This document shows, piece by piece, positions 46,975-58,619 of a stretch of 64,000 nt of DNA. The stretch spans positions 4,960,001 to 5,024,000 of the forward strand of contig CP053170.1 of the NCBI GenBank assembly GCA_014607495.2. The letters are read 5' to 3'. Made by a program: the position numbers and the translations under genes. The DNA comes from Carposina sasakii. Its lineage: Eukaryota; Arthropoda; Insecta; Lepidoptera; Carposinidae. Numbering within the stretch: the stretch's first letter is position 1; each line of letters begins with the position of its first letter. Below the pieces are notes generated by a model that had not been told where the DNA came from, ran no database searches, and saw only the letters and a program-made list of their open reading frames with translations.

Positions 46975-47305
46975 GTACAGTGGTTAAGACGTGCACCTTC
47001 CAAGCGGGAGGCGTGTGTTCGATCCCAGTTCGGGCCTATACCAATGAATTTATTTAATGTACATTTTAATGTTGCAAAATTGTCACTTAGCTTGTGCCTC
47101 GGAAAGCACGTAAAACCGTTGGTCCTGCGCCTGATCTCTCTCCGGTCGTATCGGCTTTCCGTCCCATCGGACTATGAGAGTAACGGAATAGAGAGTGCAT
47201 CTGCGTTTGCGCACATACTTGTGCACTATAATATCTCCTGCGTACCTGGCCAATCTCCGTAGAGATTGGTCGCCTTCACCGAAATACGATCGAAGATCAT
47301 CATCA
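46975..47305 (+). mobile_element. tRNA-derived SINE
   Basis: Head CAGTGGTTAAGACGTGCACC with B-box-like GTTCGATCCCAG, then the same body as the minus-strand copy at 41562, with a GATCATCATCAT tail. A 112-codon open frame through it is a chance frame. Confidence 0.8.
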
Positions 47306-47369
47306 TGTGTACCTAATGCTCAAGTAAGAACCTTTCTATATAAATAGCTAGCACGACCTTAAGGAATCT

Positions 47370-47440
47370 AGAATCTGTGGCTGAAGAATCCCCATCGTGA
47401 TCTTGCAGCTCTGCTTACCCCATTTTGAGAAGCCGTGTGT
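47370..47440 (+). mobile_element. R-A 3' fragment
   Basis: It reads GATCTTGCAGCTCTGC, TACCCCATTTTGAGAAGCCG and TGTGTATACC. Confidence 0.5.
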
Positions 47441-47544
47441 ATACCTATGCATGTAAATTTTGCATGGTAGAAAACGTGTAGAAAACTAACCAACTACAAA
47501 CACTTTATGCACTGTAACGCTAGCGACTCGCAAGCAACGCCCAC

Positions 47545-47818
47545 AGCATGAATTTGGTGAGAGCGAGATATCTCACATAGTTCACAGAGCTTTATAATAA
47601 CTAGACAAAAGACTTAAGTAGTACATACTTTGCGTGTAAAACGAAGTTGGGAATTAGAATAGAAACTCGTACTCTAGCTAAAACTGTATGAATTTGCCCT
47701 GAAAGAAGTGCTTTGCAATCCCTTTTTACACGTAAAGTACATGTCTAATCATTACATAGCTCTGTGAATTTGTCGCGTAAATGTGAGCCATCTCGCTCTC
47801 ACCGAGTTCATGCTGAGG
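47545..47818. mobile_element. MITE-I copy 2
   Basis: Terminal repeats GCATGAATTTGGTGAGAGCG and CGCTCTCACCGAGTTCATGC. It lies 1.05 kb from copy 1, with a SINE between them. Confidence 0.75.
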
Positions 47819-47819
47819 G

Positions 47820-48800
47820 CCCTGGACGCGCTTAATCTCTGAGATATGACGGATATGACAGTATGACGAAAGCGTTACGGACTATACGGTTCGTGCTTGC
47901 CCCACTGGCTGTTGATAGAAAACACTAGTGTATTCACTTTAATACTGCTTTCAATAGCTACCGGCGACCTACTTCCTTAAATGAATAAATCCTACTTTGC
48001 TCATAGTATGGTCTCGAAGTAGGTAGATACCTACTTACTTTTGCACTGTTTGTATAATTCTACATGTAATCAAAGTGGGATATCTGTTTGTAAAAAATAT
48101 AAGTTATTCGACTATCCATGAAAACATCATACCTACATCAGCTTTTTCTAATTATGTTGTCATAAAAACGGTTTTTATAAAGTTTACACGGATGAAGTCG
48201 CGGACGAAAACCTAGGCAATTATAAATTAGGTATGAACCTATATCTTTTTGATCAAATACAATTTAACTTTCTCCCAGGGCTTGGAAACATTTTCCATTG
48301 GATTCATTACCGGTCACTAAATTATTGTGTATATGTCCCAAAAGCGGCGGTAAACTCACCCTTACCACGTGGGACTTAATAGGCTAAATGGCGCAAATTT
48401 TGCTGTCATTTGCACACTTTTTTCCCACCTTAATAATGATAAAGGTTGTGTAATGTATGTATGTAGGTAAATTTTTTGTTTGCTGACGAAAGCTTCGTAA
48501 TAAAAGCTAGTTGTATGTCGAGCAAACCCGCTGGCATACAACTAGCTTTACTAAATAAACAAATAATAAGTTATTAACATCTGTCGTCTGTTCATTAACT
48601 TCATCATTAGCCTCAGCTTTGTGTAGAGTAGTCGCGAATACAGAGACAAAGTACCTAATATTGTAGCATTAGTTATTTGGAATTTTGGTTACCAATAAGG
48701 TAGGTAAAAGCACATTATCTAAAGGTTAGACAAGTTGTATGGACATTGTGCGTTTTGGATCAGTTTTATTCTCTCTATTTAAATAGTGGTTACATAAATA
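47820..48800. other. Unannotated stretch with one hairpin
   Basis: A 15-bp stem (AAAGCTAGTTGTATG with its complement) encloses a ~17-nt loop near 48505-48553. Nothing else was recognised. Confidence 0.5.
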
Positions 48801-48814
48801 AAATACATAAATAA

Positions 48815-48862
48815 AAATCACGCCTCTTTCCCGGAGGGGCAGAGATCACGGATCTCCATTTG
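48815..48862 (-). mobile_element. R-G-related fragment
   Basis: It contains AAATCACGCCTCTTTCCC and CAGAGATCACGGATCTCC, as at 8157. Confidence 0.45.
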
Positions 48863-48927
48863 CTACCTTAGAGTGACGTTATAGTTTGCTAGTGGTTATA
48901 GGACCTGTATATACTTATTCAAGACTA

Positions 48928-49240
48928 GTGGACGCCTGCGACTCCGTCCGCGTGGACTACAGAAAAAAAATCGAAATTATCCAGAATAAAAACATTTTCC
49001 CGGGATAAAAACTATATGTTAAGTGGGACCTGTCACAATATATTCCTGAAAACTGCATCGAAATCGTTTCCGCCGTTTCTGAGATTAGCGTGCACAAACT
49101 CACAGACAAACAGACAAAAATTCCAAAAATCATTGTTTTGGGTACTATTGCGTTGATAAAGGTATTCTATAATATTTTTTTCTTATATATCTTCCATGTA
49201 CAGACAGCGATCCGTTACATTTTTATTATATGTATAGATC
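48928..49240 (+). mobile_element. R-E LINE 3' end (RTE-like)
   Basis: It starts GTGGACGCCTGCGACTCCG and ends TATTATATGTATAGAT. It has a short deletion relative to the 44450 copy. Confidence 0.7.
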
Positions 49241-49290
49241 AAGTCTATTATTTTTCACAATACTATTTCTACCAACAATAATTACTTATA

Positions 49291-49662
49291 CAGGATGTTT
49301 TTTTGTGGCCACCTTTAACGAAGGGTACGTATTCTATACATGAAATAAAGTAAGTTTATGCCAAAAAAAATGCTGGGATATTTTTTTTTTTTAATTTAAA
49401 TTCCTTGATTGTGCGAAATTTATAGTGTCTAGTGTTTATGTTAGTTTTTTTATAGACAGATATTAATTATTTTTCGTGAAAAAATCCTGCTACGCGCGTC
49501 TATGTGCATTTATGCAGAAAAACGCAGTCTATTTACTCAACTTTGGACTCAAATATTTTGGAAACCAGACACTTCCCAGGTATGCTTCCATGGAGAAAAA
49601 TGATCGTGATGATGAGGAGATTCCGTAGTTTTCGGTAACGTTGACGACCAAAAATCATCCTG
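49291..49662 (-). mobile_element. MITE-B copy 6
   Basis: TA-flanked, in reverse orientation: it begins CAGGATGTTTTTTTGTGGCC and ends GACGACCAAAAATCATCCTG. Confidence 0.85.
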
Positions 49663-49989
49663 TATTGCAAGCAGAGAACAGATTACAGAATGCCACTAGT
49701 AAATTATTTAAATGAATATTCATACACACGAGAGGTAGACACAAGCAATATAAAAACCTAATGTTTTTAACCGACTCCAAAAAAGGAGGATATTTCTCAA
49801 TTCGACCGTATACCTTTATATTTTTGGAAAACATATTGACTTCTCTACACTCACAATGCTCTGTATGTATTTTCTGAATTATTAAGGCAGCATCACGGTC
49901 GTTAGCGTCCACTGCACCTCTGTCTTTGTACAACACGACCTGCTTTCTGACAGCTAGAACTGCATATTTCGTGTAATTTTAGATACCTA

Positions 49990-50172
49990 TTTAAGAATGG
50001 AGACCGCGCCTCGGCAAGCGTAGCGTTGGGCACCCTCCGGCCAGATGGACCGATGGCTTAAAGAGGACGGCTTGTAGTGACTGGATGACAAAAATGGCAA
50101 AAACGCCATGTGGCGTACACTGGGGGAGGCCTACGTCTAGCAGTAGACTGCAAGATGCTGACGACGACGACG
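49990..50172 (+). mobile_element. LINE ORF2 C-terminal remnant with R-F tail
   Basis: CCTCCGGCCAGATGGACCGA and GGGGGAGGCCTACGTCTAGC are shared with 14020. The tail is followed by GACGACGACGA. The frame is broken. Confidence 0.6.
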
Positions 50173-50302
50173 ATTTAAGATGCTGAAAACTGCCGATGTT
50201 TTAAACTGCCAAGGTTTTAAATTGTAATAATGCATTTTGTTAACTAAGTAAAATATTTGCATGCCCGATTATTGGCGAAACATACGAGTACATGGAGTAC
50301 AT

Positions 50303-50475
50303 ACATCATTATAATCACGCCTTTACCCCTTACGGGGTAGGCAGAGTACCAAGGGTCGATAGAACCACATGGTGCCACTTCTGACCAATTTTGAGGATAT
50401 AGTTGAGATGTACTAGTTCGGTTCATAGTGACAGGTGGTCAACCCATCGCCTACAAAACACCAAGACCCTCTTGT
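50303..50475 (-). mobile_element. R-G retroposed repeat
   Basis: It matches the 7205 copy from the tail through AAAACACCAAGACCCTCTTG. Confidence 0.65.
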
Positions 50476-50649
50476 GTGGCGAAACATGCCTCTGATTTAA
50501 TCGATAAATAACAACTTTTTTGTATGCACCATGCTTTGAGCATATAGGTAAATAACCGTTCAAAGGCAGATTAATCACAAAGACCTGAAATATTATAAGA
50601 GAGCTTAAATCTGTCTACTAACATTAAGGCTAGCAGAGACTCAAGACCA

Positions 50650-50772
50650 TACTCAAAACGTTTCAGCACATTGACAGTAACCTCTCTGTAAGGCGATGTG
50701 CTAGCAACTTGTCAGTGATCTTTTACATCTGGCTCACTTATGCCAAACGTAACTGATCCCCTTTGTGATCAG
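50650..50772 (+). mobile_element. R-A fragment
   Basis: Central part only: GGCGATGTGCTAGCAACTTG, then CATCTGGCTCACTTATGCC. Confidence 0.5.
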
Positions 50773-51149
50773 CCTTGTATAAAAAACAAGCAAACTATAA
50801 ATAATATCCACCTTTACTTTTTTTTACCAGACGTCCCTAAAGATAAAAATAAAGTAAAACTCAATAGATTTGGCTAGTTCCTATCAAAGTTTGGAACTAC
50901 ATTAAAGAACCACGGGTACTTTCCATAATAGGGGGAGAACTAGAACCTGTTTATAAAGGTCGTCGCCTACAGTTTACATACGTAACTGTTGTCTAGCGAA
51001 TCTCGTGTAGTTCCCAACTAATATAACTTTGCTTGCCTGGGGCTATTGGCAAAAACAATATAAGTAACATGGTAAAAGACAGGGGGGGTTCCGTAAATAT
51101 TTGCAAATTATCCAATGTCCCTCTTTTTCCATAGATTTATCATCATACA

Positions 51150-51305
51150 CATATCAGCCTATATTGTAGTCCACTGCTGGACGTAGGCCTCCCCCAGGGC
51201 ACGCCACAACGCTACTACCTTAGGACTCATAGGAGGCTTTTGCCAATAGTCACCACGCTGGACAGGCGGTTGGTGATCGTAGTGTGATTTTCGGTCTATG
51301 ATGTC
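51150..51305 (-). mobile_element. R-F LINE 3' end
   Basis: It starts GTAGTCCACTGCTGGACGTA and continues through CACCACGCTGGACAGGCGG, the reverse of the 7868 copy. Confidence 0.65.
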
Positions 51306-51309
51306 ATTT

Positions 51310-52205
51310 TTTTACTGCGTGCTACTGTATTACCACGTGGAGGCCGTTATTATAGATAGATAGATAGATACTTATGGTGTTATTACAAAAGAGCGCCTAA
51401 AGTTAGACTCGTTTCAAATATGACATTTGACAGCAAAATGTATGGCATATCTGCCAAATTTAGGACATGTTTAGCTTAAAATGTTTAAAAATTTTTTTGA
51501 TAACACGGTTAGTATTTTGAAAATACACATAGGTAAGTACACACACAAACACTAAGTATTGGTAGTAGATACCTTCTTTACAAAAACCTAGTCCTCTTTT
51601 AGGGCCGGATCATGAATCCTATGGAACCCCAAAATAACTTTTTACGCCAATGTTCCCCATAAATGTTGATAGTTTTTGATAAAGGTTTTTTATATGTTGA
51701 CGTTTTTTGTCGTTTTCGGTGAAAGACGCTAGGCGGTCAGTTTAGTATGTGATATAAATAACTTTGTGAGTTGCGGCTTTTGTTAGAGTTTTTTAATCCT
51801 CGACGAAACATTATTTTTGTAGTTTACTGTTTTTTTTATAAATAACATCGATGTTAGTGGTTTCGGAGTAGCAGTTACGAGTATTTAGGGTATTGCATAC
51901 TAGCATTGAGGAATAAGATGTCATAGAGTGCTAATGTCCTACTAACTGCCTCGATGCACCATGAGACTTTCCGGCACCATGGGACTCACAATTGTACAGT
52001 AATGTACTACATTACTAATGTACTGTACTCTATGATACTAGCTACTGGAATCTGGTTTCTAACTGTGGTTGTCTAGATCTAAATTATGAATCGTCAGATT
52101 CGAGGGTCAGCGAAGGGTCTAGCTAGGTGAAATTCAGAAAAGTAACGCACGATACAATTCAATATATTGTTGTATTCTATTTCGTGTGCTTATGAAAACA
52201 AAACA
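51310..52205. other. Unannotated stretch
   Basis: It contains a short GATA run (51353-51370) and an R-H-like word (CAGATTCGAGGGTCAGCGAA) near 52096. No gene is seen. Confidence 0.5.
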
Positions 52206-52214
52206 TACATAGGT

Positions 52215-52385
52215 ATACTTACTCGACTGTATTACCAAAATGGGTAGCCAAGATTGCAAGATCACAGATAAGATCGTATCAGCCACGATTAGCATAGGGC
52301 GAGCGGGGTCAGATGTGTAATCATCAGTGACAATGAAAAAACCTTTTAACGAAACCCGCGTGGCAGCCACATGCCGTAATTTTTA
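52215..52385 (-). mobile_element. R-A repeat copy
   Basis: In reverse: AAAATGGGTAGCCAAGATTG, then AGATGTGTAATCATCAGTGA. The family 5' block is missing. Confidence 0.55.
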
Positions 52386-52958
52386 TAAGTTCCCCATTCT
52401 TCAGTACAAGGGGCCCCGGGGAAATCAGGCTGTTTCATTGACATTACACTTTCATGACGGTGTACGGGAACTTGCAATATATGACAGCATATTTTAATTA
52501 TTTATCTTTCTATAATAAGGTATCCTAATTCTACCCGTGGGGTTCGTAGAATAAGTGTCACTATTATTTTACTACTATAGAGTTATTGTTAAATGTATTA
52601 TATTGTTAAATGCAATGGTAATTATGAAAAACCTCGAGGATGTCCTGACAGCTAAAATTGTTCGTTCGTTTCATTATTTTTTCCCTTTTCATCTTGGAAG
52701 GAAATCTTTTAATTTTGCTTATTTTAAAAATATTCATAAACTTAGTAATCTTAAATTGGCTAGCCCATTTCAACATTGGCGTTCTTATATGCCTTAAAAG
52801 AAAACGTAGGAGAATACAAATATAAACCTGTCTAACCTAATTAATGTGAAGGGCAAAGAAATAGTTTGTTTTTGAGTCTCGTTTGTGCTAATAAGGAGCT
52901 TCACTATAATTCAAAGTTTCTTTCAATACACGCGCTCCAAGCTAGTCTTACAGACAGG

Positions 52959-53399
52959 TGTTACAGTTTACAGTCAGCACCACATCATACATATGAATAT
53001 ATAGCGTACCTTATAATATTAATTATTATTATTATATAAAGTCAATTGATTAAAGGCTATATTTTATAAAAGTAGCTATTATGACTCCTACAATATTGTT
53101 CTGGGAGGTTGCGATGGTTGTATAAATAGCAGGGTAGAAACTAAATGGTGTCACTTTATTCTTGACTGTTGAGTTTGTAAGACGTTACTCTGCTCGATCT
53201 CTGTTCTATTTAAAACATTGCAACGATATAATCTATTTACGGCGAATCGGGTTTCTTGCTGCTTCTTTCCCCGAATGTTATATCGCCTGAAGCAGCTTTA
53301 ACTGTATAAGTGATAAATAAATAGTTCTACATAGCAACTGCGATGTTTGACTCCGCATCCTGAATATACTGCTGCGCCAACGAGTAATCATCGGTGACA
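52959..53399 (+). repeat. 5' LTR
   Basis: Starts TGTTACAGTTTACAG and ends CATCGGTGACA. It carries a TATA box (TATAAATAG, 53121) and, ~195 bp later, AATAAA (53316-53321), in the order expected for U3-R-U5. Confidence 0.9.
53121..53129 (+). promoter_or_regulatory. LTR TATA box
   Basis: TATAAATAG, with an Inr-like TCACTT about 30 bp downstream. The same site recurs at 58782 in the other LTR. Confidence 0.65.
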
Positions 53400-53408
53400 C
53401 TTCAGAAG

Positions 53409-53425
53409 TGGGATGCCGGAAAATA
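53409..53425 (+). other. Candidate primer binding site
   Basis: TGGGATGCCGGAAAATA begins 9 bp inside the LTR. It starts with TGG, as tRNA-primed elements do, but I could not match it to a specific tRNA. Confidence 0.3.
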
Positions 53426-55000
53426 AACCCGCCCTGCCCACAGGTGACGACTGCAAGAAAAGATTTGCGAAACATGGCAAAATCGGTGAAGAATGTACAC
53501 AAAAGGATGGAGATTTTTTTTTTTATGGACAACTGGAATATATTTAACATGAAACAACAAGACACTGGAGAAACAAGAAGATGAAGACAATGTAATTACT
53601 AGAACCCAATCAATGATGCTGCTGTACTACCTAAATTCCATGCTGTTGCTGTTGCTGTTAAGAGCGCCAGTGTTAAGATCTTTTAATGTCCATCTGTAGT
53701 GGGAGCCGATTCCGCATCACAACTTAAAGGTTAGATATATTTGTTTGTTAGCTCTGCTTATGTGGATACTTATACCAAAATCCTTGCTTCATACCGTACC
53801 GTTGGTACGTGATTTTTGTTTTAGTGTAGTTTACGGTTAGCGTAGGTTACCGTACGTAAATGTCGTACCTACCAGAAAGAAAAACTATGTTAGTTGCACA
53901 AACAGTACGTAAAGAATATTCGTATCAATTTTTACAAAAATCTCGGTGCACAAAATGTATCTATTATGCGTTTGACTTTATTGGGGTACCTAAGTATTTC
54001 AAATAATGTTCCGTTATTAAGTTTTAATTACCACTGCAGGTATGTTTGACTAGCAAGATTTATTTAGTTAAATTTAAACAATAATGTCAGTCCATAATCG
54101 GGAATATTGTTATACTAAAATATGTAAACTATAAATGCATAAGTAGATTGTATTGGTGGTTTGTCCTGTTGGAAAATGAAGATTTTTGATAGCTAACCAG
54201 CAAACATGTTTTTATTACGTGGAGTTTTGTAGTAATTTACTTACATGCTATTTAAAATATAGGTACTTTGAAATCTACCCACACTATGGTAATTATCGTT
54301 AAGATAATTTGGTTCTAAATTATGTTCTCTTGTTTCATGATCTAACATGCATCGGTGTTCATGGTTATTTTTCCGGAGACCGTCGCCACCGCTTGGGGCC
54401 GTACGGGGGTAATCTGTGGGCCGTACAGAAGAGCACCTGGCTGTTGTGGCGTATCAGGAGCTGCTTATTCTGGGTAAGATCGAAACATGTAATTTGTTTA
54501 ATATGCTGTGTGAATTTTGCAACTTTAATCTAATAGTTTATGACAGATTTTCAAGATACGGCTTTCGTGTATCCATGTCGTTATCATAATAAGTTACGAC
54601 CCGTTTTATTATATTATGTGTAGATATGATACGAATAATATTCACCTTACAATAGATTCAAACCATGGGGTGTAGTAGCATAAATGCGAGACTTTTGCCT
54701 GGGCTTTATGTTTCTGGGCTTGATTGTTGGCATCTTCTTGCTACGCCATGCTTAGTATTTGGGAAGGTGATAAGAGACTTTTGAGAAACAATATGATATT
54801 GAGTATGTGTACTGACACACGAAAGTATTATTTAGTATTCATTGCAACTACAATATAATTATTTGATCCTTATATATTTAGCGGGTATGCCGTTATTAGC
54901 AATCGTGATAAATAGGAAATGGAAGGTAAATGCGGCATAGCAATACGATACCCTAGTTTCTATAGTAGGTATATAGATAAATTAGGTAGTACACTCGTAA
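53426..55000. other. LARD-like interior, left part, noncoding
   Basis: No long frame exists. A GC-rich island at ~54355-54475 (GTCGCCACCGCTTGGGGCC and onward) ends at TCTGGGTAAG, which looks like an exon end with a 5' splice site. Its short translations match nothing I know. Confidence 0.5.
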
Positions 55001-55004
55001 TAAT

Positions 55005-55930
55005 GCCATGCATCTTGGTAATACAGTTTGCTAGTGCAATTTTAGGATACAATTTAACGATGCAGGTTCATAATGCACTTTAACAATGCGTTAAAACATT
55101 AGAGTTTCTGAAGTTCACAACAGTGTTGGTTAGAAATTATTAGTTTAGATATGCAGTTTCCTATTAAATTTTTGAGTGCAGTTTAACAATGCAAATAGCA
55201 GTGTAGTTAGCTATGCAATTGAGCAATGCGGTTATAATACGGTATAAAGTTTGGTAAAACTATCTAGAGATGCAGTTCACTCTTTAGGTTAGAAATGCAG
55301 TTGACTAAACAATATAACTATAGAGATACAGTTAGAAGTACAATTAACTATAGTTAGAGGTGCGTTTAACTACGATTAGAAGTGCAGTTAACTAATATAG
55401 TAAAAGTTTTAGTTAACTATACAGTTAAGAGTTATACTAACAATACAGTTTAGAGTTTCAGTTAAATATACAGTTTAGAGTTGCAGCTAACTATACAGTT
55501 TAAAGTTGCAGTAGATTATACAGATTAGGTTTAAAGTAGCAGTTAACTATACAGCTTAGAGTTGCAGTTAACTATTTTAGAGTTGCAGTTAACTATACAT
55601 TTAAGAGTTGCAGCTAACTATACATTTTAGAGTTGCAGTTAACTATATAGGTACAGCTTAGAGTTACAGCTAACTATACCTATACAGCTTAGAGTTGCAG
55701 TTAACTATACATCTTAGAGTTACAGTTAACTATACATTTTAGAGTTGCAGTTAACTATACAAGTTAGATATGCTTTAACCATAGTTTGAAAATACAGTTA
55801 ACTATACAGTTTAAGGATGCAATTAAGTACATAGTTTGAGGATACAGTTAACAATACAGTCTAGAGATGCAGGTGAACTTAACTATACAGTATAAGATGC
55901 AGATAACTGTACAGTTTAAACAATTGAGTT
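55005..55930. repeat. 25-bp satellite array
   Basis: The consensus unit contains CAGTTTAGAGTTGC and AGTTAACTATA. Units are most regular between 55440 and 55760 and decay outward. A related degenerate array resumes at 56370 on the far side of the AT-rich block. Confidence 0.85.
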
Positions 55931-56355
55931 TGAAGAATAAATCAATAAATAAATAAATTAAAAATAAATTTAAATAAATAAATAATTTAAAATAAATTTA
56001 AATAAATAAATAATATAAAATAAATTTAAGTAAATAAATAATTTAAAATAAATTTAAGTAAATAAATAATTTAAAATAAATTTAAATAAATAAATAAATT
56101 TAATAAAATGAATTTAAATAAATGAATTTAAATAAATGAATTTAAATAAATAAAATTAAATAAATATATTTAAATAAATATATTTAAATAAATAAATTTT
56201 AATAAATAAATAACTTAAAATAAATAATTTAAAATAAATTTAAATAAATGAACTTTAAAACATTAAATGGTTAACTTAAAATAAATTTATGTAAATAAAT
56301 AAATTTATAATAAACTTAAATAAATAAATAAATTTAAATAAAAAGATATAAAATA
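55931..56355. repeat. AT-rich TAAA/TTTAAA array
   Basis: About 425 bp composed of TAAATAAATAAATTTA-like words, almost without G or C. It sits in the middle of the satellite region. Confidence 0.9.
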
Positions 56356-56369
56356 AATAAAATAAAGTT

Positions 56370-56870
56370 TAGAACTGTAACTTAGTGGTGCAGTTCAGAA
56401 ATACAATTAAGCGATGTCCCTTAGAAATACAAAGTAGTTAGCAATGCTGTTAAACAATGCAATGCATTTAAAGTTTACAGATTAGGAATACTGTTTAAAA
56501 AAGCAACCTAGCAACCTATAGACAGGTTAGCAATACGAATAAAACCCAGCAATGTATAGAAAGTTTATGAATACATGCATATAACATACATATAATCACG
56601 CCTTTATCCCTTATGGGGTAGGCAGAGCACCAAGGGCCGTTAGAACCACATGGTGCCATTTCTGACCAATTTTGAATACAAGTTTATGAATACAAGTTCA
56701 CAAAATCAGTTTAACAATCCAGATGAGCCAGGCAGTTTAAGAATATGTTTGAATCACAACGGTTAGCAATAAATACAGTTTAGTAATATGGTTTAATAAT
56801 CCAATTTTACAATTAAATGTAACAGTGTAGACCTGAACTGTAACTTAGTAGTTAAATTAATATTCATATT
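56370..56870. repeat. Degenerate continuation of the 25-bp satellite
   Basis: Words such as AATGCAGTT, CAGTTTAGTAAT and AACTGTAACTTAGTAG recur at irregular spacing. An R-G insertion splits it. Confidence 0.6.
56576..56680 (-). mobile_element. R-G insertion with 14-bp target duplication
   Basis: A 105-bp 5'-truncated copy flanked by AGTTTATGAATACA at 56562-56575 and 56681-56694. The variable-length duplication and 5' truncation are hallmarks of target-primed retroposition. Confidence 0.75.
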
Positions 56871-57663
56871 ACAGTATAGAAATACTTTGCGATGATAGAT
56901 ATAATACAACAGGAAGTTAACATAATAATGCTAACATAATAGCATAATAAATATAAATAAAACATCGTGAAAATATTTAGCAAATTTAATGTGCCTCTGC
57001 AAAAGTCTGGTGCAGTTTCAATAAAATAAACCAGTTCGACTAATGTAGATCACTTAGAATAATATCGTACCATATGAGAAGTAGGTACCTACGGTTCATG
57101 ATGTTAACAAGTCGTAGATACTGCTAGTAAGAAAATTTTTATTAAGGTTATTCAATTGAGTTCTAGATTTCTAATATTAGTTCAATTTGAAGCTAGTAAA
57201 ATTTATAAAATAATTAGGAAAAATTACGGGGAATGTTAAAACTTACTGGTTTAAGGCTATGTTTGAGGAAAGTATATTACACAATGATATGAATAGTGCC
57301 TAGAACTAAGTAAAGTCTATCACTGAGCTTTAACTGAAACCTGTAGAACTTGTCTTGATGTTGTATATGTGACTTAGTCTCTGTGACATAACCCACATTG
57401 TGATGTATTCAATCTATGTCTCCTAAACAAGAATCTACTCCTACTTAAGAAATGGAAACACCTTAGAGTTTTCGACCTTGTTCCAGCTATTCTCCTCTAT
57501 GCTTGTACCGAAAATAATAATATTAAGTGTCTTTGTGACGTATGATCTATATGACGATGTTGTGTCTGAATTATCCATAGAAAAAAAGGAATGAATTATC
57601 TACCTATTTATTGCAATTATTATACTTCTAGTTAGGTACAAAAAGGGGGAATCGTCATCGTTT

Positions 57664-57815
57664 TCAGCCAATTGCAGTCCACTGCGGGATGTACGCCTCC
57701 ACCAGAGCACGTCACACTACTTGATCTCCCATTTTGTCGTCAAATCACTGCCAGCCCCATTCTTTAAGTCATCAGTCTATCTGGCTGGAGCGCGTGCAAC
57801 GCTACGCTTACCGAT
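57664..57815 (-). mobile_element. LINE 3' remnant inside the LARD-like element
   Basis: In reverse orientation: CAGCCAATTGCAGTCCACTG, then TCTGGCTGGAGCGCGTGCAA. It is an old, diverged R-F/LINE C-terminal copy. Confidence 0.6.
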
Positions 57816-58272
57816 GATATTTTAAAAAAATAAGGGGAAATATAATAAACAAAACAATAAAATAATTTCAGTGTAGGATAATTACTTAAATATTATACAT
57901 AGGTACTTTTACAAGCTTCAGAAAGTTAATTACAATGAACTTATAAGCCCCAAATAGTTAGCCAACTTCTGTCCAAAAAAAATGTACTATGTGAACCCTC
58001 CAAACTTAAGCGATTCGTTCGCCCACTATAATTGATCAGCTACTACTTCTCTACTTGGAATGCATGATTATAATAATTGACTCTACAAATAAGTAGATAA
58101 ATAAATACTTTTAGTACACACAGTTAAAAATGAAATAAGACTTAAGTACCCGAATCAAAACGAAAGAATCGCATACCTACCCGTTTGCAAAAGATGAAGA
58201 CAAAGAATAATGCAGTTTACTGTCAGGTCTGCCATTATAACGACAGTGTGCTTCCATAATTAATATAACGTT

Positions 58273-58482
58273 GTCTATGTGACGCTGTCTATGTGACCCT
58301 GTCTATGTGACGCTCGCTGTCTATGTGACGCTGTCTATGTGACGCTGTCTATGTGACGCTGTGTATGTGACCCTGTCTATGTGACGCTGTCTATGTGACA
58401 CTGTCTATGTGACGCTGTCTATTTGACGCTGTCTATGTGACACTGTCCATATGACGCTGTCTATGTGACACTGTCTATGTGA
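58273..58482. repeat. 14-bp minisatellite
   Basis: About 15 copies of GTCTATGTGACGCT with G/C/A variants and one 4-bp insertion. Related scattered words (CTCTGTGACATAAC, CTTTGTGACGTATG) occur at 57370-57560. It ends ~140 bp before the 3' LTR. Confidence 0.9.
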
Positions 58483-58619
58483 TTTATTGTTCTTTTTTTT
58501 TTGTGTGATATTATACTTATTGGGAACAGCTGAAATCTGCGTGAATTTTATTTTACAGATCCTCGTCCAACCCACTAAGAGTGAGCGCCGTGGGACACGG
58601 CTTATGCAGGATGGCCGAG

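Noticed and set aside
46924..47262. 112-codon plus-strand frame
   Set aside because: It runs straight through a tRNA-derived SINE with Pol III boxes and has no protein features beyond a chance hydrophobic start.
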